64,000 nucleotides of DNA from Vallitalea okinawensis (GCF_002964605.1 NZ_PQDH01000001.1:744001-808000), one strand, 5' to 3'; shown: positions 1 through 10,064, counted from the stretch's first letter. A program made the numbers and translations. Notes: generated from the sequence alone by a model not told the origin.

Positions 1-346
1 GATAGTAGCCAATTGATGCATCTTCTGTCTTATGATCGAATACTGAAGCTACTTCTGTTGGAAGAAATCCAGGTGTTCCTTCTATCGGCATTATTCTAAA
101 ATTTCCAAACTCCCCGTACCAACCAACACCTGTCATACGGGCTAAACTAAAACCTAGAATTTCGTTATCGTAATAATTATAACCTGATGTGTGATCTGAT
201 TTATCTGTAGTATCTGGACTTAACTGAACTAGTCCAAAAGGTGTAGTTGAACCAGGAAAAGTTTTACCTACGGAGTCACGATCACCATCTTCCAATACTG
301 TGGTACATCCAATTATAGGATTAATGTAGTCAATGGATAATTTCAC
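1..346 (-). CDS. GH92 family alpha-mannosidase, N-terminal part (runs off left edge)
   Basis: The 115 visible codons match the start of glycoside hydrolase family 92, calcium-dependent exo-acting alpha-mannosidases that trim N-glycans and mannans. Visible family signatures are DYINPIIG, then KTFPGSTTPFGLVQLSPDT, then SGYNYYDNEILGFSLARMTG and YGEFGNFRIMP, which belong to the beta-sandwich N-domain. The start is a GTG at 344-346 with GAGGGG about eight bases upstream. No signal peptide is seen, so a cytoplasmic enzyme is likely. The catalytic domain lies outside the window. It has its own promoter and is separated from the PTS operon by about 240 bases. Family assignment is confident; the linkage preference cannot be read. 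Confidence 0.85.
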   Translation of the reverse strand, partial: MKLSIDYINPIIGCTTVLEDGDRDSVGKTFPGSTTPFGLVQLSPDTTDKSDHTSGYNYYDNEILGFSLARMTGVGWYGEFGNFRIMPIEGTPGFLPTEVASVFDHKTEDASIGYY

Positions 347-427
347 TTTTATACCCCTCTTTCACTATTAATAGCAATCTTTATTGCTTTTATGTGCATT
401 AATATGTTTTTATGTGTTATATTCAAT

Positions 428-456
428 ATTATACACTTATATACACATATAATCAA
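428..456 (-). promoter_or_regulatory. Probable sigma-A promoter of the GH92 gene
   Basis: On the minus strand a TTGATT (-35, 451-456) is followed after exactly 17 bases by a perfect TATAAT (-10, 428-433). The start codon of the GH92 gene is about 80 bases downstream. Predicted from sequence only. Confidence 0.6.
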
Positions 457-498
457 TTATTAAATTTCTTAAAGAGTGGCTAAACTATTTCAATACTA

Positions 499-540
499 TA
501 AGAGGCATCGAAACTTTAAATATAGTCCCGATGCCTCTTA
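499..540 (-). terminator. Hairpin ending the fructose PTS operon
   Basis: Perfect 12-bp arms TAAGAGGCATCG and CGATGCCTCTTA enclose a 18-base loop, just after the ptsH stop codon. The U-tract is poor, so termination efficiency is uncertain. Confidence 0.55.
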
Positions 541-582
541 TTACATATAAATACTTCTATACTTTATATTAAGTGTGTAAAT

Positions 583-834
583 TTATGCTTTCATAAAGAC
601 TCTAATTGCCTTCATTGCTTCTTGTTCATCTTCTCCATCTGTTGTAATATTGACCGAATCTCCTTTAACTGCACCTAAACTCAAAATGCCAAGTATACTT
701 TTGGGATCTACTTTTGTCTCATTTTTTTCTAAAGTTACTTTTGACTTAAATTTTTGGCAAACCTTTGTGAGTTCAGACGCTGGTCTTGCATGTAGCCCTT
801 CTGCAAAGGGAATGATTAATGTCTCCGTCAACAC
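583..834 (-). CDS. ptsH: HPr phosphocarrier protein of the PTS
   Basis: An 83-residue HPr. It carries phosphate from Enzyme I to the EIIA domains. The active site GLHARPAS puts His at position 15 and the regulatory serine sits at position 46 in DPKSILGI, so HPr kinase control (CcpA-type catabolite repression) should be possible. It is the last gene of the ptsI-EIIA-fruR-fruK-fruA-ptsH unit, 22 bases after fruA. Length and both phosphorylation sites are standard. A second, different HPr is encoded at 21845-22117; which one serves the whole cell cannot be told from the sequence. Confidence 0.93.
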   Translation of the reverse strand: MLTETLIIPFAEGLHARPASELTKVCQKFKSKVTLEKNETKVDPKSILGILSLGAVKGDSVNITTDGEDEQEAMKAIRVFMKA

Positions 835-856
835 TTGAATACCTCCTTGCTATAGT

Positions 857-2218
857 TTATGCTGTTTTCTTTAATGCTCCAACTGTTAAAGCTGTTACTA
901 CAGTACCTACTGCAATTGCAATGATATAACCTAATAAATTTTCAATTGCAAAGAATACAAAGATTCCACCGTGTGGAACTGATAAAGTTGCTTCAAATAA
1001 CATGGATAATGCACCAGTTACTGCAGATCCTAACATGATTGATGGAATAACGCGTACTGGATCTGCTGCCGCAAAAGGAATGGCGCCTTCAGTAATGAAA
1101 CTTGCTCCTAATACCCAAGCTGCTTTACCAGCCTCTTTTTCAGCATTAGAAAATTTATTCTTAAATAATACAGTTGCTAAAGCTAATCCTAATGGTGGTA
1201 CCATACCAGCTGCCATAACAGCTGCCATGGTCATTGAACCAGCCCCTGCAACCAATGTTCCAGTACCAAATGCATAGGCCGCTTTATTAACTGGTCCACC
1301 CATATCAAAAGCCATCATAAGACCAATGACCAACCCTAAAACAACTGCATTTGCACCGGATAATCCCGTTAAGAAATTATTCATGGCTGCATTGATTGCG
1401 GCTACAGGTGAGCCTACAACATAGAACAAGATTAAGCCAACTGATAATGAACCAAGTACAGGAATAATAAGCACAGGCATAATGCCTTGTAAAGACCTTG
1501 GTAGTTTAATATACTTCTTAATGAGCTTAACAATATAACCTGCTAAGAAACCGGCAACAATACCACCTAGGAAACCGGCATTCAATTGTCCAGCAATCAT
1601 ACCACCAATCATACCAGGTGCTAGACCTGGTCTGTCAGCAATAGAGTAAGCTATATAACCTGCTAAAATCGGTACCATTAAACCAAATGCACCTGCTCCA
1701 CCACCAATTCCCATCAAATAAGCAGCAAGGGTACCTTCTTGTTGAAATGCATCATAACCAAATAAGAAACTAAGTGCAATTGCAATACCACCTGCAACGA
1801 CAAAAGGAATCATAAAGGATACGCCATTTAATAAGTGTTTATACGCTCCTTTTCTTTGACCTCTGCGTTCTTCTTTTATTCTAGACACTTCATCAACCAA
1901 ATCTTCTCCACCGTATACTGGAGCTTTTAATGCTTCATCGATAAGTTTACCAGTGTCTTTAATAGCTTCACTTACAGCAACACTTAATACTTTTTTTCCA
2001 TTAAATCTTTCCATAGGAACTGTTGTATCACATGCTAATAAAATAGCATCTGCTTCTTTAATTTCTTCTGCTGTTAATTCATTCTCTACCCCTACAGAAC
2101 CTCTTGTTTCTACCTTCACCTCATACCCTTTGGATTTAGCTGCTTCTTCAATAGCTTCTGCAGCCATATAAGTATGGGCTATTCCAGTTGTACAAGCAGT
2201 TACAGCTAAAATTTTCAT
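857..2218 (-). CDS. fruA: PTS fructose transporter, EIIBC component
   Basis: 453 residues. The N-terminal EIIB domain (about 1-100) has the phosphorylated cysteine at position 9 in TACTTGIAHT, typical of fructose EIIB-1. From about residue 120 a polytopic EIIC domain follows, with SFMIPFVVAGGIAIA and the late EGAIPFAAADP motif of the Fru family. It takes up fructose and delivers fructose-1-phosphate. The EIIA domain, often fused to FruA, is here a separate gene at 4121-4564. The gene lies 155 bases after fruK; no strong terminator is seen in that gap, so co-transcription is likely. Confidence 0.93.
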   Translation of the reverse strand: MKILAVTACTTGIAHTYMAAEAIEEAAKSKGYEVKVETRGSVGVENELTAEEIKEADAILLACDTTVPMERFNGKKVLSVAVSEAIKDTGKLIDEALKAPVYGGEDLVDEVSRIKEERRGQRKGAYKHLLNGVSFMIPFVVAGGIAIALSFLFGYDAFQQEGTLAAYLMGIGGGAGAFGLMVPILAGYIAYSIADRPGLAPGMIGGMIAGQLNAGFLGGIVAGFLAGYIVKLIKKYIKLPRSLQGIMPVLIIPVLGSLSVGLILFYVVGSPVAAINAAMNNFLTGLSGANAVVLGLVIGLMMAFDMGGPVNKAAYAFGTGTLVAGAGSMTMAAVMAAGMVPPLGLALATVLFKNKFSNAEKEAGKAAWVLGASFITEGAIPFAAADPVRVIPSIMLGSAVTGALSMLFEATLSVPHGGIFVFFAIENLLGYIIAIAVGTVVTALTVGALKKTA

Positions 2219-2373
2219 ATAAAACCCTCCTCTTATTATTTGATTAGATCACAGAAAATATAAAATGTTATGACTAATCACTTTGTACGTGGTTATTAAA
2301 TGAGTTCACAACCACAATTATGTCTAGACTATAAGACTTACGCTTGATTTCAAGAAAGAATCAAACATTTATA

Positions 2374-3324
2374 TTAATGATGGTCATATTGACTACTTAC
2401 ATCATTAACAACGACTTTTGATTGTATTACCTGTACTTGATCTTTTGTGAAGCCTTGAGTTCCCTCAGTTGTCACCGCTAAAGTTCCACATGCCGTCCCA
2501 TAAACAAGGGCTTTAAAAGGATCTTCATCTAAGGCATAAGAATTAATAAATCCACCTAACATAGAATCACCTGCTCCAACGGAATTTATAGCCTTCACTG
2601 GAATAGGATTAGCCATGATAACCTTTTCCTTGGAAACAAGTACACTTCCCTCCTTGCCCATGGACACTAAAACCCATCGAATATCGTAGTTCTTGCTAAT
2701 CTTTTGTGCTGCATGAATAACATCTTCTATAGAATCCACCTTAACGCCAAAGGTATTTTCAAGTTCATGTATATTCGGTTTAATGAGAAAGGGACTTGCT
2801 TTTATACCTTCCGCCAAAAGTTTACCATCAGCATCAAGAACGGTTTTTGTGTGGTCTTTTACCAACTCTATTAATTCTTTATATAAGCCTTCTGAACACC
2901 CCCAGGGCATACTTCCACTGAAAATCATGTAATCCGATACTTTAGCATATTCTTCTACTTTACTCTTGATCAAACTGATTTGCTCAGCATGAATTTGAAA
3001 GCCGCTGTCGTTAAAATCTGTAGTGGTCATTGTGCTTAAATCAACTATCTTTGTATTCACTCTATTCTTATCATCAATATCAACAAAATCAAACTGAATG
3101 TTTTCTTGATGAAAATACGCTTCAATTTCTTTTTTATTTCTGCTTCCTAAAAAACCAATAGCGGTTGTTTCACCCTCTAAGAGATGAATAACTTTGGCAA
3201 CGTTGATTCCCTTACCACCTACATCCTCCCTACATGATTTAATGCGATGTACTTTTCCCAAAATACATTGGTCAACAATGAGCGTGCGATCAATTGCTGG
3301 ATTCAAAGTAATAGTCGTTATCAT
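2374..3324 (-). CDS. fruK: 1-phosphofructokinase (PfkB family)
   Basis: 316-residue ribokinase-type kinase that converts fructose-1-phosphate to fructose-1,6-bisphosphate. The opening TLNPAIDRT and GGKGINVAKV are characteristic of FruK/LacC, and the anion-hole/catalytic motif NSVGAGDSMLGG contains the catalytic Asp. It lies 14 bases after fruR, in the same operon as the fructose EII genes, which settles fructose-1-phosphate as the expected substrate. A paralogue is encoded at 23442-24371 in the hexitol unit. Shine-Dalgarno GGGAGTGGGGG precedes the ATG. Confidence 0.92.
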   Translation of the reverse strand: MITTITLNPAIDRTLIVDQCILGKVHRIKSCREDVGGKGINVAKVIHLLEGETTAIGFLGSRNKKEIEAYFHQENIQFDFVDIDDKNRVNTKIVDLSTMTTTDFNDSGFQIHAEQISLIKSKVEEYAKVSDYMIFSGSMPWGCSEGLYKELIELVKDHTKTVLDADGKLLAEGIKASPFLIKPNIHELENTFGVKVDSIEDVIHAAQKISKNYDIRWVLVSMGKEGSVLVSKEKVIMANPIPVKAINSVGAGDSMLGGFINSYALDEDPFKALVYGTACGTLAVTTEGTQGFTKDQVQVIQSKVVVNDVSSQYDHH

Positions 3325-3338
3325 ACCCCCACTCCCTT

Positions 3339-4109
3339 CTAAACACGTATCACATCTATGTCATAACGGAGATATTGATCTAATATATATTGCTCTAACC
3401 CTGTGTCAGTGATGATCCTGTCAATCTTGGATATAGGTCCAGCTTCACAAAGAGCAACTTTATTGAATTTACTATGATCTACTAAAACAGTCACTTCAGA
3501 AGCCATATTCATCATCACTCGTTTCACATCAGCTTCAGCTAAGTCTGGTGTTGTTAATCCACTCTCAATGGTAATACCATTACTACCAATGAAAGCTTTA
3601 TTCACATTGAACCTTCTTAAGCTATCTATAGCTAAATTCCCAACTGTAGCTAATGTATTTAGGCGTACCTTACCCCCAACAGTATATAACTCAACTTTTT
3701 CATTCTTGGCAATTAAATGGGCTGCCATAGTTGAGTTGGTTACCACTACTAAAGGAATGGTTGATTCACCAATAAGACCAGCTAATTCTAATGTTGTTGT
3801 TCCTGAATCCAGTACAACGCTATCATTTTCTTTAATTAAATCAAATGCTCTCTCAGCTATTCTCAATTTTTCATCATGATATCTGGATTCTTTTTGAAAA
3901 AAAGATGGCTCCTCTGTGACATTAATACTACTACTAATCATGGCCCCCCCATGGGTCCGTTCAATCTTCCCTTCTTGTTCCAATAGGGTAAGATCTCGAC
4001 GAATGGTGGCTTCTGAAGCATTTAATGTATCACACAACTCCTTAACTGAAATACTTTGATTAGCCATAAGGAGTGTTACTATTTCTTTTCTCCGTTCTTC
4101 TGGAAACAT
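3339..4109 (-). CDS. fruR: DeoR-family repressor of the fructose operon
   Basis: About 256 residues. The DeoR HTH spans residues 1-55 (ERRKEIVTLLM, then SEATIRRDLTLLEQEGKIERTHGG) and the sugar-phosphate-binding DeoRC domain follows (DSGTTTLELA, then TNSTMAAHL, then VDHSKFNK). An ATG at 4109 is chosen over a GTG three codons upstream because GAGG then sits eight bases away. FruR-type repressors release DNA on binding fructose-1-phosphate. Its place inside the operon and the TTTGATTG repeats at the operon promoter suggest autoregulation. Confidence 0.87.
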   Translation of the reverse strand: MFPEERRKEIVTLLMANQSISVKELCDTLNASEATIRRDLTLLEQEGKIERTHGGAMISSSINVTEEPSFFQKESRYHDEKLRIAERAFDLIKENDSVVLDSGTTTLELAGLIGESTIPLVVVTNSTMAAHLIAKNEKVELYTVGGKVRLNTLATVGNLAIDSLRRFNVNKAFIGSNGITIESGLTTPDLAEADVKRVMMNMASEVTVLVDHSKFNKVALCEAGPISKIDRIITDTGLEQYILDQYLRYDIDVIRV

Positions 4110-4120
4110 TTTCCTCACCT

Positions 4121-4564
4121 CTATCCTATTGCTTCTTCAAGAACATGAAGCAATTCTTCTTTAGTCTCTACTTTTCTGAGTTGCTCTCTAAAATCTTGTT
4201 TCATTAATTTTCTTGAAATCATGGCAAGTATTTTAAGATGCTCAGAACCTGCTTGTGCTGCTGGCACCCCGATGATGAACACAATATCAACGGTATTATC
4301 ATCTAACGCTTGCCAATCAAGGTCTTTCACTTTTGCAAATCCTAAGAATGGTTCATTAACAGCATCAGTCTTACCATGCGGTATCGCCACACCAAAGCCC
4401 ACAGCTGTACTGCATTCTTCTTCACGTTTTAAGACTGCTTTCACATACTCATCGATATTATTGATCCTTCCAGCCCCTTTTGCTAAACTGGCTAGATATC
4501 TAATAGCTTCTTCCTTTGTATTTACACTAAGATTCATTTCTATTAACTGTTCATTAATTAACAT
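4121..4564 (-). CDS. PTS fructose-type EIIA component
   Basis: 147-residue EIIA of the fructose/mannitol (PTS_EIIA_2) family. The phosphorylated histidine is in GFGVAIPHGKTDAV. It passes phosphate from HPr to the cysteine of FruA. Its start overlaps the end of ptsI by 7 bases, indicating translational coupling. It is a stand-alone EIIA, matching the lack of an EIIA domain in FruA. Confidence 0.9.
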   Translation of the reverse strand: MLINEQLIEMNLSVNTKEEAIRYLASLAKGAGRINNIDEYVKAVLKREEECSTAVGFGVAIPHGKTDAVNEPFLGFAKVKDLDWQALDDNTVDIVFIIGVPAAQAGSEHLKILAMISRKLMKQDFREQLRKVETKEELLHVLEEAIG

Positions 4565-6264
4565 TTTAGTGCCTCCTCTTCGAGCCTTTTTTGAATATCA
4601 GAAACTGTATTATAATTAGTAAGTTGTTTCGCCAGATCTCTTGTTTTTTTATAGTCTAATTGCCGAATAATCTTCTTCACCACAGGTATTGAAGAAGGAC
4701 TCATACTTAATTCATCTAATCCTAATCCCACTAATACTGGTGTGAAATCTGGATTCCCTGCCATTTCACCACACATACCTACCATTTTTTCATGGTCATG
4801 TGCATCCTTAATTACTTTTTTAATCATTCGTAAAACGCCTGGGTGTAGAGGTTGATATAAATGAGCTACATTTGTATTCATTCGATCAACCGCTAGAGAA
4901 TATTGGCATAAATCATTGGTTCCTATGCTAAAGAAATCAACTTCTTCTATGAGCATGTCGGCAATCATCACTGCAGCTGGAACTTCAATCATAATACCCA
5001 CAGATATATCTTCTTTGTAAGCTACCTCAGTTGTTTTCAATTCTTTTTTGCATTGTTCCAAGATTAATTTTACCTGTCTAAGCTCTTCCATTGAAGTAAT
5101 CATTGGAAACATAATCTTAATGTTTCCATAAATAGCTGCTCTTAATATAGCTTTTAATTGTGTCTTGAATATTTCTTCTTTACCTAAACACAAACGAATA
5201 GCTCTAAAGCCTAAAAAAGGATTCATTTCTTCTTGAAAATCATAATATGATAGTTGTTTATCCCCACCAATGTCTAAAGTTCTTATGATGATCTCATTGC
5301 CACCATTCTCAGCAACTTCCTTATAAATGTTGAACTGCTCCTCTTCTGTTGGAAAATGGTCACTATTCATATAGATTAATTCTGTTCTCAATAATCCGAT
5401 ACCTTCCGCACCATTCTCAATCATATAAGGTAGTTCATTTGTACTTCCAATATTGGCATATAGCTTAATCACATGACCATCGGTAGTCATTGCTTTTTCG
5501 AATTTTAACGCCTTTAAAGCATCCCTTTCTCTTTCAAGCACCTCTAGACGATCATGATAATTCTTTAGTAGACTTTCTGAAGGATCCATGATGATATTGC
5601 TGTCAACTGTATCCAGTATGATAACTTCTGCATTATCAACAGCTTGGACTGCATTTTTTACACCAACCATGGCTGGAAGCCCCATAGCTTTAGCTATAAT
5701 GGCTGCATGACTGGTTTCACTTCCGATCTCCGTTATAATACCTTTAACTTGCTTACTTAACCCGACTGTGTCAGAAGGCGTTAGGTCTTTAGCTATAAGG
5801 ATAACGGGTTCATTAATATCTGCAAGTGATTGGTGATCGATACCTAATAGAATTTGAATCAAACGCCTTGTCACATCATTAATATCAGCAGCTCTCCCTT
5901 GAATATATGGATCAGGAATAGCCATAAACATTTTCTCAATGTTTTGTCTTGCAGCTTCTACTGCTACTTCAGCCTTTTTCCCTTGATCTATACTCTCCTT
6001 AATCCTTTCAGCTAACATAGGATCTTTTAACATCATCAAATGTGCTTCAAAAATTTCAGCTTCTTCTTCTCCAATTTCATTTAAAGCCTTTTCTTTGAGA
6101 GCATTTAGTTGTAATTCTGCCTCTAGGTATGCACTATCAATCTTTTCTTCTTCATACACGATTTCTTCTTGTGCAACTTCTATATCATTAATGATTATTT
6201 CTTGTTGATTATAAATAAACGGTCTAGCTATCCCTATTCCTTTACTTACAGCTATGCCCTGCAT
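4558..6264 (-). CDS. ptsI: PTS Enzyme I (phosphoenolpyruvate-protein phosphotransferase)
   Basis: 568 residues, the usual length for Enzyme I. It takes phosphate from PEP and passes it to HPr. The phosphohistidine loop GSETSHAAIIAKAMG is present, followed by the PEP-binding TIM barrel with GIGLLRTELIYM, LDIGGDKQL and FSIGTNDLCQYSLAVDR, and the catalytic Cys in VGMCGEMAGN. It is the first gene of the fructose operon. Most Firmicutes keep ptsHI as a separate operon; here the pair is split to the two ends of a sugar-specific operon. Confidence 0.95.
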   Translation of the reverse strand: MQGIAVSKGIGIARPFIYNQQEIIINDIEVAQEEIVYEEEKIDSAYLEAELQLNALKEKALNEIGEEEAEIFEAHLMMLKDPMLAERIKESIDQGKKAEVAVEAARQNIEKMFMAIPDPYIQGRAADINDVTRRLIQILLGIDHQSLADINEPVILIAKDLTPSDTVGLSKQVKGIITEIGSETSHAAIIAKAMGLPAMVGVKNAVQAVDNAEVIILDTVDSNIIMDPSESLLKNYHDRLEVLERERDALKALKFEKAMTTDGHVIKLYANIGSTNELPYMIENGAEGIGLLRTELIYMNSDHFPTEEEQFNIYKEVAENGGNEIIIRTLDIGGDKQLSYYDFQEEMNPFLGFRAIRLCLGKEEIFKTQLKAILRAAIYGNIKIMFPMITSMEELRQVKLILEQCKKELKTTEVAYKEDISVGIMIEVPAAVMIADMLIEEVDFFSIGTNDLCQYSLAVDRMNTNVAHLYQPLHPGVLRMIKKVIKDAHDHEKMVGMCGEMAGNPDFTPVLVGLGLDELSMSPSSIPVVKKIIRQLDYKKTRDLAKQLTNYNTVSDIQKRLEEEALKC

Positions 6265-6297
6265 TCAATCACATCCAATCATTTAAATTATTGTAAG

Positions 6298-6317
6298 TTG
6301 ATTGTTTTTGATTGATT
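6298..6317 (-). promoter_or_regulatory. Putative FruR operator over the ptsI transcription start
   Basis: TTGATTGTTTTTGATTGATT (plus-strand reading) is two TTGATTG units ten bases apart, i.e. on the same helix face. It covers the predicted transcription start, where repressor binding would block initiation. DeoR-family proteins commonly bind such phased repeats. Assignment to FruR is inference. Confidence 0.55.
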
Positions 6318-6319
6318 TT

Positions 6320-6348
6320 ATTATAATATAATCAAAACCAAAAATCAA
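6320..6348 (-). promoter_or_regulatory. Probable promoter of the ptsI-fru-ptsH operon
   Basis: Minus-strand TTGATT (6343-6348), a 17-base spacer and a perfect TATAAT (6320-6325), about 55 bases upstream of the ptsI ATG. The -35 region itself contains the TTGAT operator-like core. Confidence 0.65.
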
Positions 6349-6450
6349 GCATTTTTTATAATAAAATTTCTTATATTTTAACTATTATTAATAAAATTTC
6401 ATAATTAGTTGCACAACATCAACCACATAAATTTATATAATCACTCTATA

Positions 6451-6504
6451 TTTGATTGTTTATCATCAAACCAACCAGATAATTTGATCGTTTTTGATTG
6501 TTTA
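6451..6504 (-). promoter_or_regulatory. Upstream cluster of FruR-like operator repeats
   Basis: TTTGATTGTTTATCATCAAA (6451-6470) has inverted TTTGAT/ATCAAA ends, and TTTGATCGTTTTTGATTG (6483-6500) repeats the core with a ten-base period. With the site at 6298-6317 this makes at least three repeat groups in the 305-base gap between uvrA and ptsI. The rest of that gap is AT-rich and shows no gene. Confidence 0.45.
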
Positions 6505-6569
6505 TTCATATAAAAAAACCTCATCAAACAACCTACAGTCGAACTGTGTCATTTAACAAGGTCTTATTG

Positions 6570-9404
6570 CTATTTATCTTTATTTAAAATTTTATTGAGG
6601 AATAGTCCTGTATAGGAACCTGCTGTAGTAGAAACATCCTCTGGTGTTCCAGTTGCTATGACTTTACCTCCACGGTCTCCCCCTTCGGGTCCCATGTCAA
6701 TGATATAGTCTGAAGTTTTTATAACATCTAAGTTATGTTCAATAACTAATACGCTATTGCCACCTTCTACAAGCTTCTGCAAAATATGAATGAGTTTATG
6801 GACATCTGCGAAATGAAGTCCTGTAGTAGGTTCATCTAAAATATACATGGTCTTACCTGTACTTCGTTTACTAAGCTCCGTAGCCAGTTTTACCCTTTGA
6901 GCTTCCCCACCTGATAGTGTTGTAGATGGTTGACCAAGTTTAATGTAACTTAGACCTACATCGTTGAGGGTTTGAAGTTTTCTCTTTATACGAGGTACAT
7001 TCTCAAAGAATTCCAGAGCTTCTTCGACTGTCATCGCCAATACTTCTGCAATGGACTTCCCTTTATATTTAACATCTAATGTCTCTCGATTATAACGTTT
7101 ACCATGGCATACTTCACAAGGAACATAGACATCGGGTAAAAAGTGCATTTCAATTTTAATAATACCATCACCACGACAGGCTTCACAACGACCACCTTTG
7201 ACATTGAAGCTAAATCGTCCTTTTTGATAACCCTTCATTTTAGCTTCTGCAGTCTGAGCATAGATATCGCGAATATGATCAAATACTCCAGTATATGTAG
7301 CTGGATTTGATCGAGGTGTACGACCAATAGGTGATTGATCGATATCGATTACTTTATCAAGGTGTTCAATACCAACAACATCCTTGTGTTTACCTGGTTT
7401 TATTTTTGATTTATTCAAATCTCTTGCTAAGCGTTTATATAAAATTTCATTAACAAATGAACTCTTACCTGAACCTGATACCCCAGTTACACAAGTGAAA
7501 ATACCTAAAGGTATATCAATGTTGACACCTCTTAAATTATTTTCATTGGCACCCTTGAGTTTTAGCCATTTACCATTGGGCTGACGCCTTTGATCAGGAA
7601 TTTCAATCTTTTTACGACCGCTTAAATAGGCTCCAGTAAGTGATTCTTCATTCGCCATAATGTCTTCTACTGTACCTTGTGCAATAATGGCACCACCATG
7701 TGAACCTGCCATTGGGCCAATATCAACAATATGGTCTGCTTCAAACATGGTATCCTCATCATGTTCCACGACAATCAATGTGTTCCCTAAATCCTTAAGG
7801 CGTTTCAACGTTTTAAGTAAGCGTTCATTATCACGTTGATGTAGTCCAATACTTGGCTCATCTAATATATAGAGTACGCCAACTAGACCAGAACCAATCT
7901 GTGTTGCTAAACGAATCCTCTGAGCTTCTCCACCAGATAGGGTTCCAGCTGACCGGGATAAAGATAAATAGTCCAAACCTACATCAACTAGGAAACCAAT
8001 TCTGGCGTTGATTTCTTTAAAAATCTGTTCACCAATTAATTGTTGTCGTTCTGTTAGCTCTAAATGGTTAAAGAATGTATGGGCATCACGTACAGACATC
8101 TCTGTGATTTGTGAAATATTTTTATCCCCTACTTTTACAGCAAGTGCTTCAGGCTTTAACCTAGCACCTTTACAAACATGACATTCTGTGTTGGTCATAT
8201 AGGCTTCATATTCACCACGCATATACTCTGAAGATGTCTCTTGATAACGTTTATGGAGATTAGCAATAATACCTTCAAAGTCGTACTCGTAAGTCTTCTT
8301 ACCGTAAGACCCGTTAAAATTAACCGTTACTTTCTGACCATTGGTACCATTAAAAATCATATCCTTTACATCATCGGATAAATCTATAAAAGGTACATCC
8401 AAAGAGAAGTTATATACCTTGGATAGTGAATCAAAGAGAGCACGAGCCATACTGTCTTTATTGGATATTGCATTCCACCCTGGAACATTAATTGCCCCTT
8501 CTGCTAGTGAAAGATGGGGATTCGGTACAATGAGTTCTGGGTCAAATTTCATCTTCATACCTAAGCCTGTACAGTGTGGACAAGCACCAAAGGGGTTATT
8601 GAATGAAAATAACCTAGGCTCTATCTCATCAATACTAATATTACAATCTGGACAAGAGAAATTTTGGCTGAAATTCATACTTTCACCATCTATAACATCA
8701 ACAACTAATAATCCACCAGTTAAATGCATGACTGTTTCAATTGAATCTGTTAAACGCTTTTCAATCCCATCCTTAATGACAAGACGGTCAACCACAACTT
8801 CGATGGTATGCTTTTTATTTTTTTCTAATGAAATTTCTTCTGAAAGTTCGTACATGTTGCCATCAATACGTACACGAACATAACCTGATTTCTTTGCTTG
8901 TTCTAATAACTTAATATGCTGTCCTTTACGCCCTCTAACTACGGGTGCAAGAATCTGTATTTTGGTACGTTCAGGTAAACCCATGATAATGTCAACCATC
9001 TGGTCAACAGTTTGTTTCTTAATTTCTTTACCACACTTAGGACAGTGAGGTATACCTACACGAGCATAAAGTAATCTTAAGTAATCATAAATCTCTGTAA
9101 CAGTCCCTACTGTTGAACGTGGATTACGGCTAGTCGTTTTCTGATCAATGGATATGGCTGGTGATAACCCTTCTATATGTTCAACATCAGGTTTTTCCAT
9201 TTGTCCTAAGAACTGTCTGGCATAGGCTGATAAACTTTCTACGTAGCGTCTTTGTCCCTCTGCATATATAGTGTCAAAAGCTAAAGAAGATTTCCCTGAT
9301 CCACTCAATCCTGTAAAAACGATAAGCTCATCTCTTGGTATCTTTAGATCTACATCTTTAAGATTATGTTCTTTAGCACCTTTTACATGTATATAGTTTT
9401 TCAT
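6570..9404 (-). CDS. uvrA: Excinuclease ABC subunit A
   Basis: 944 residues, full length for UvrA, the damage-recognition ATPase of nucleotide excision repair. Two ABC modules are present: Walker [13 protein letters not shown] near residue 35 and [12 protein letters not shown] in the second half, each with an LSGGEAQR signature. Zinc modules are visible as CPKC, CPDC with CPHC, and CEAC with CEVC. uvrB and uvrC are not in the window. It has its own promoter upstream, so it is a single-gene unit between the fru operon and the membrane protein gene. Confidence 0.97.
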   Translation of the reverse strand: MKNYIHVKGAKEHNLKDVDLKIPRDELIVFTGLSGSGKSSLAFDTIYAEGQRRYVESLSAYARQFLGQMEKPDVEHIEGLSPAISIDQKTTSRNPRSTVGTVTEIYDYLRLLYARVGIPHCPKCGKEIKKQTVDQMVDIIMGLPERTKIQILAPVVRGRKGQHIKLLEQAKKSGYVRVRIDGNMYELSEEISLEKNKKHTIEVVVDRLVIKDGIEKRLTDSIETVMHLTGGLLVVDVIDGESMNFSQNFSCPDCNISIDEIEPRLFSFNNPFGACPHCTGLGMKMKFDPELIVPNPHLSLAEGAINVPGWNAISNKDSMARALFDSLSKVYNFSLDVPFIDLSDDVKDMIFNGTNGQKVTVNFNGSYGKKTYEYDFEGIIANLHKRYQETSSEYMRGEYEAYMTNTECHVCKGARLKPEALAVKVGDKNISQITEMSVRDAHTFFNHLELTERQQLIGEQIFKEINARIGFLVDVGLDYLSLSRSAGTLSGGEAQRIRLATQIGSGLVGVLYILDEPSIGLHQRDNERLLKTLKRLKDLGNTLIVVEHDEDTMFEADHIVDIGPMAGSHGGAIIAQGTVEDIMANEESLTGAYLSGRKKIEIPDQRRQPNGKWLKLKGANENNLRGVNIDIPLGIFTCVTGVSGSGKSSFVNEILYKRLARDLNKSKIKPGKHKDVVGIEHLDKVIDIDQSPIGRTPRSNPATYTGVFDHIRDIYAQTAEAKMKGYQKGRFSFNVKGGRCEACRGDGIIKIEMHFLPDVYVPCEVCHGKRYNRETLDVKYKGKSIAEVLAMTVEEALEFFENVPRIKRKLQTLNDVGLSYIKLGQPSTTLSGGEAQRVKLATELSKRSTGKTMYILDEPTTGLHFADVHKLIHILQKLVEGGNSVLVIEHNLDVIKTSDYIIDMGPEGGDRGGKVIATGTPEDVSTTAGSYTGLFLNKILNKDK

Positions 9405-9451
9405 GTTAAATCACCTCACAAACACTTACTTTCTTCATACAACTAGGCAAT

Positions 9452-9480
9452 ATTATATCATAGGAAATCATAAAAAGCAA
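9452..9480 (-). promoter_or_regulatory. Probable uvrA promoter with extended -10
   Basis: Minus-strand TTGCTT, 17-base spacer and TATAAT preceded by TG one base upstream. The uvrA ATG lies about 48 bases downstream. No LexA/DinR box was recognised with certainty. Confidence 0.6.
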
Positions 9481-9532
9481 ACATATGTTTGATAGCTACT
9501 ACAAACGAACAAACATAGGCTGAAGACATTAG

Positions 9533-9569
9533 AAGAGCAGCTTAACGATGAATAAAGTAAGCTGCTCTT
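9533..9569 (-). terminator. Hairpin after the small membrane protein gene
   Basis: 12-bp perfect arms AAGAGCAGCTTA and TAAGCTGCTCTT, just beyond the stop of the 9594-10064 gene. The U-tract is weak on both strands. Confidence 0.5.
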
Positions 9570-9593
9570 AAACTCTAACTTGACTGAATTTAA

Positions 9594-10064
9594 TTATTTA
9601 TCACTTAAAAAACTCTCTAGATCTGCATCGGTTTCTTTAACCATAATTTCCAAGGTCTTATTAAAAGTTTTACCTAATAGTTTTCTTTCTATTACTAATT
9701 TAATTTTATTAGGTGTAAGGACTTCATAACTTTTAACTTGACTCCATTTAATAAACAATTCATCATATACTAATCCATTCTCATACAAGCCATCTTTTAT
9801 AATCAGAGTGTGGAAAAGTAAATCCACCATAAAGGCAACGATAATTAATAGTACATAAATATTCCCTACGTATAACCAAAGGAATATACCTAATATCAAT
9901 AATATTAGAAACTTAAAATTAGCTGATGATTTGTAGATGTTATAAACTTTAATTTGTCCCTTGGTAAAGAGAATCGTTCGTATAATATCGTAACCTAATA
10001 AAATTGCGGTTACTATAAAAAATGCTCTTAAAATCATATTTAGATAAATAGGATTTAGACACAT
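9594..10064 (-). CDS. Small membrane protein of unknown function
   Basis: 156 residues. Hydrophobic segments lie at about 8-30, 50-66 and 68-90; the C-terminal 65 residues are soluble and end in a short acidic tail. The segment IIKDGLYENGLVYDELFIKWSQ resembles the 'glycine-tyrosine... ipW' folds in DUF5673-like proteins that pair membrane helices with a PH-like tail, but that is only a resemblance from memory. AAGGGTG precedes the ATG. It stands alone between terminators. No function is proposed. Confidence 0.7.
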   Translation of the reverse strand: MCLNPIYLNMILRAFFIVTAILLGYDIIRTILFTKGQIKVYNIYKSSANFKFLILLILGIFLWLYVGNIYVLLIIVAFMVDLLFHTLIIKDGLYENGLVYDELFIKWSQVKSYEVLTPNKIKLVIERKLLGKTFNKTLEIMVKETDADLESFLSDK

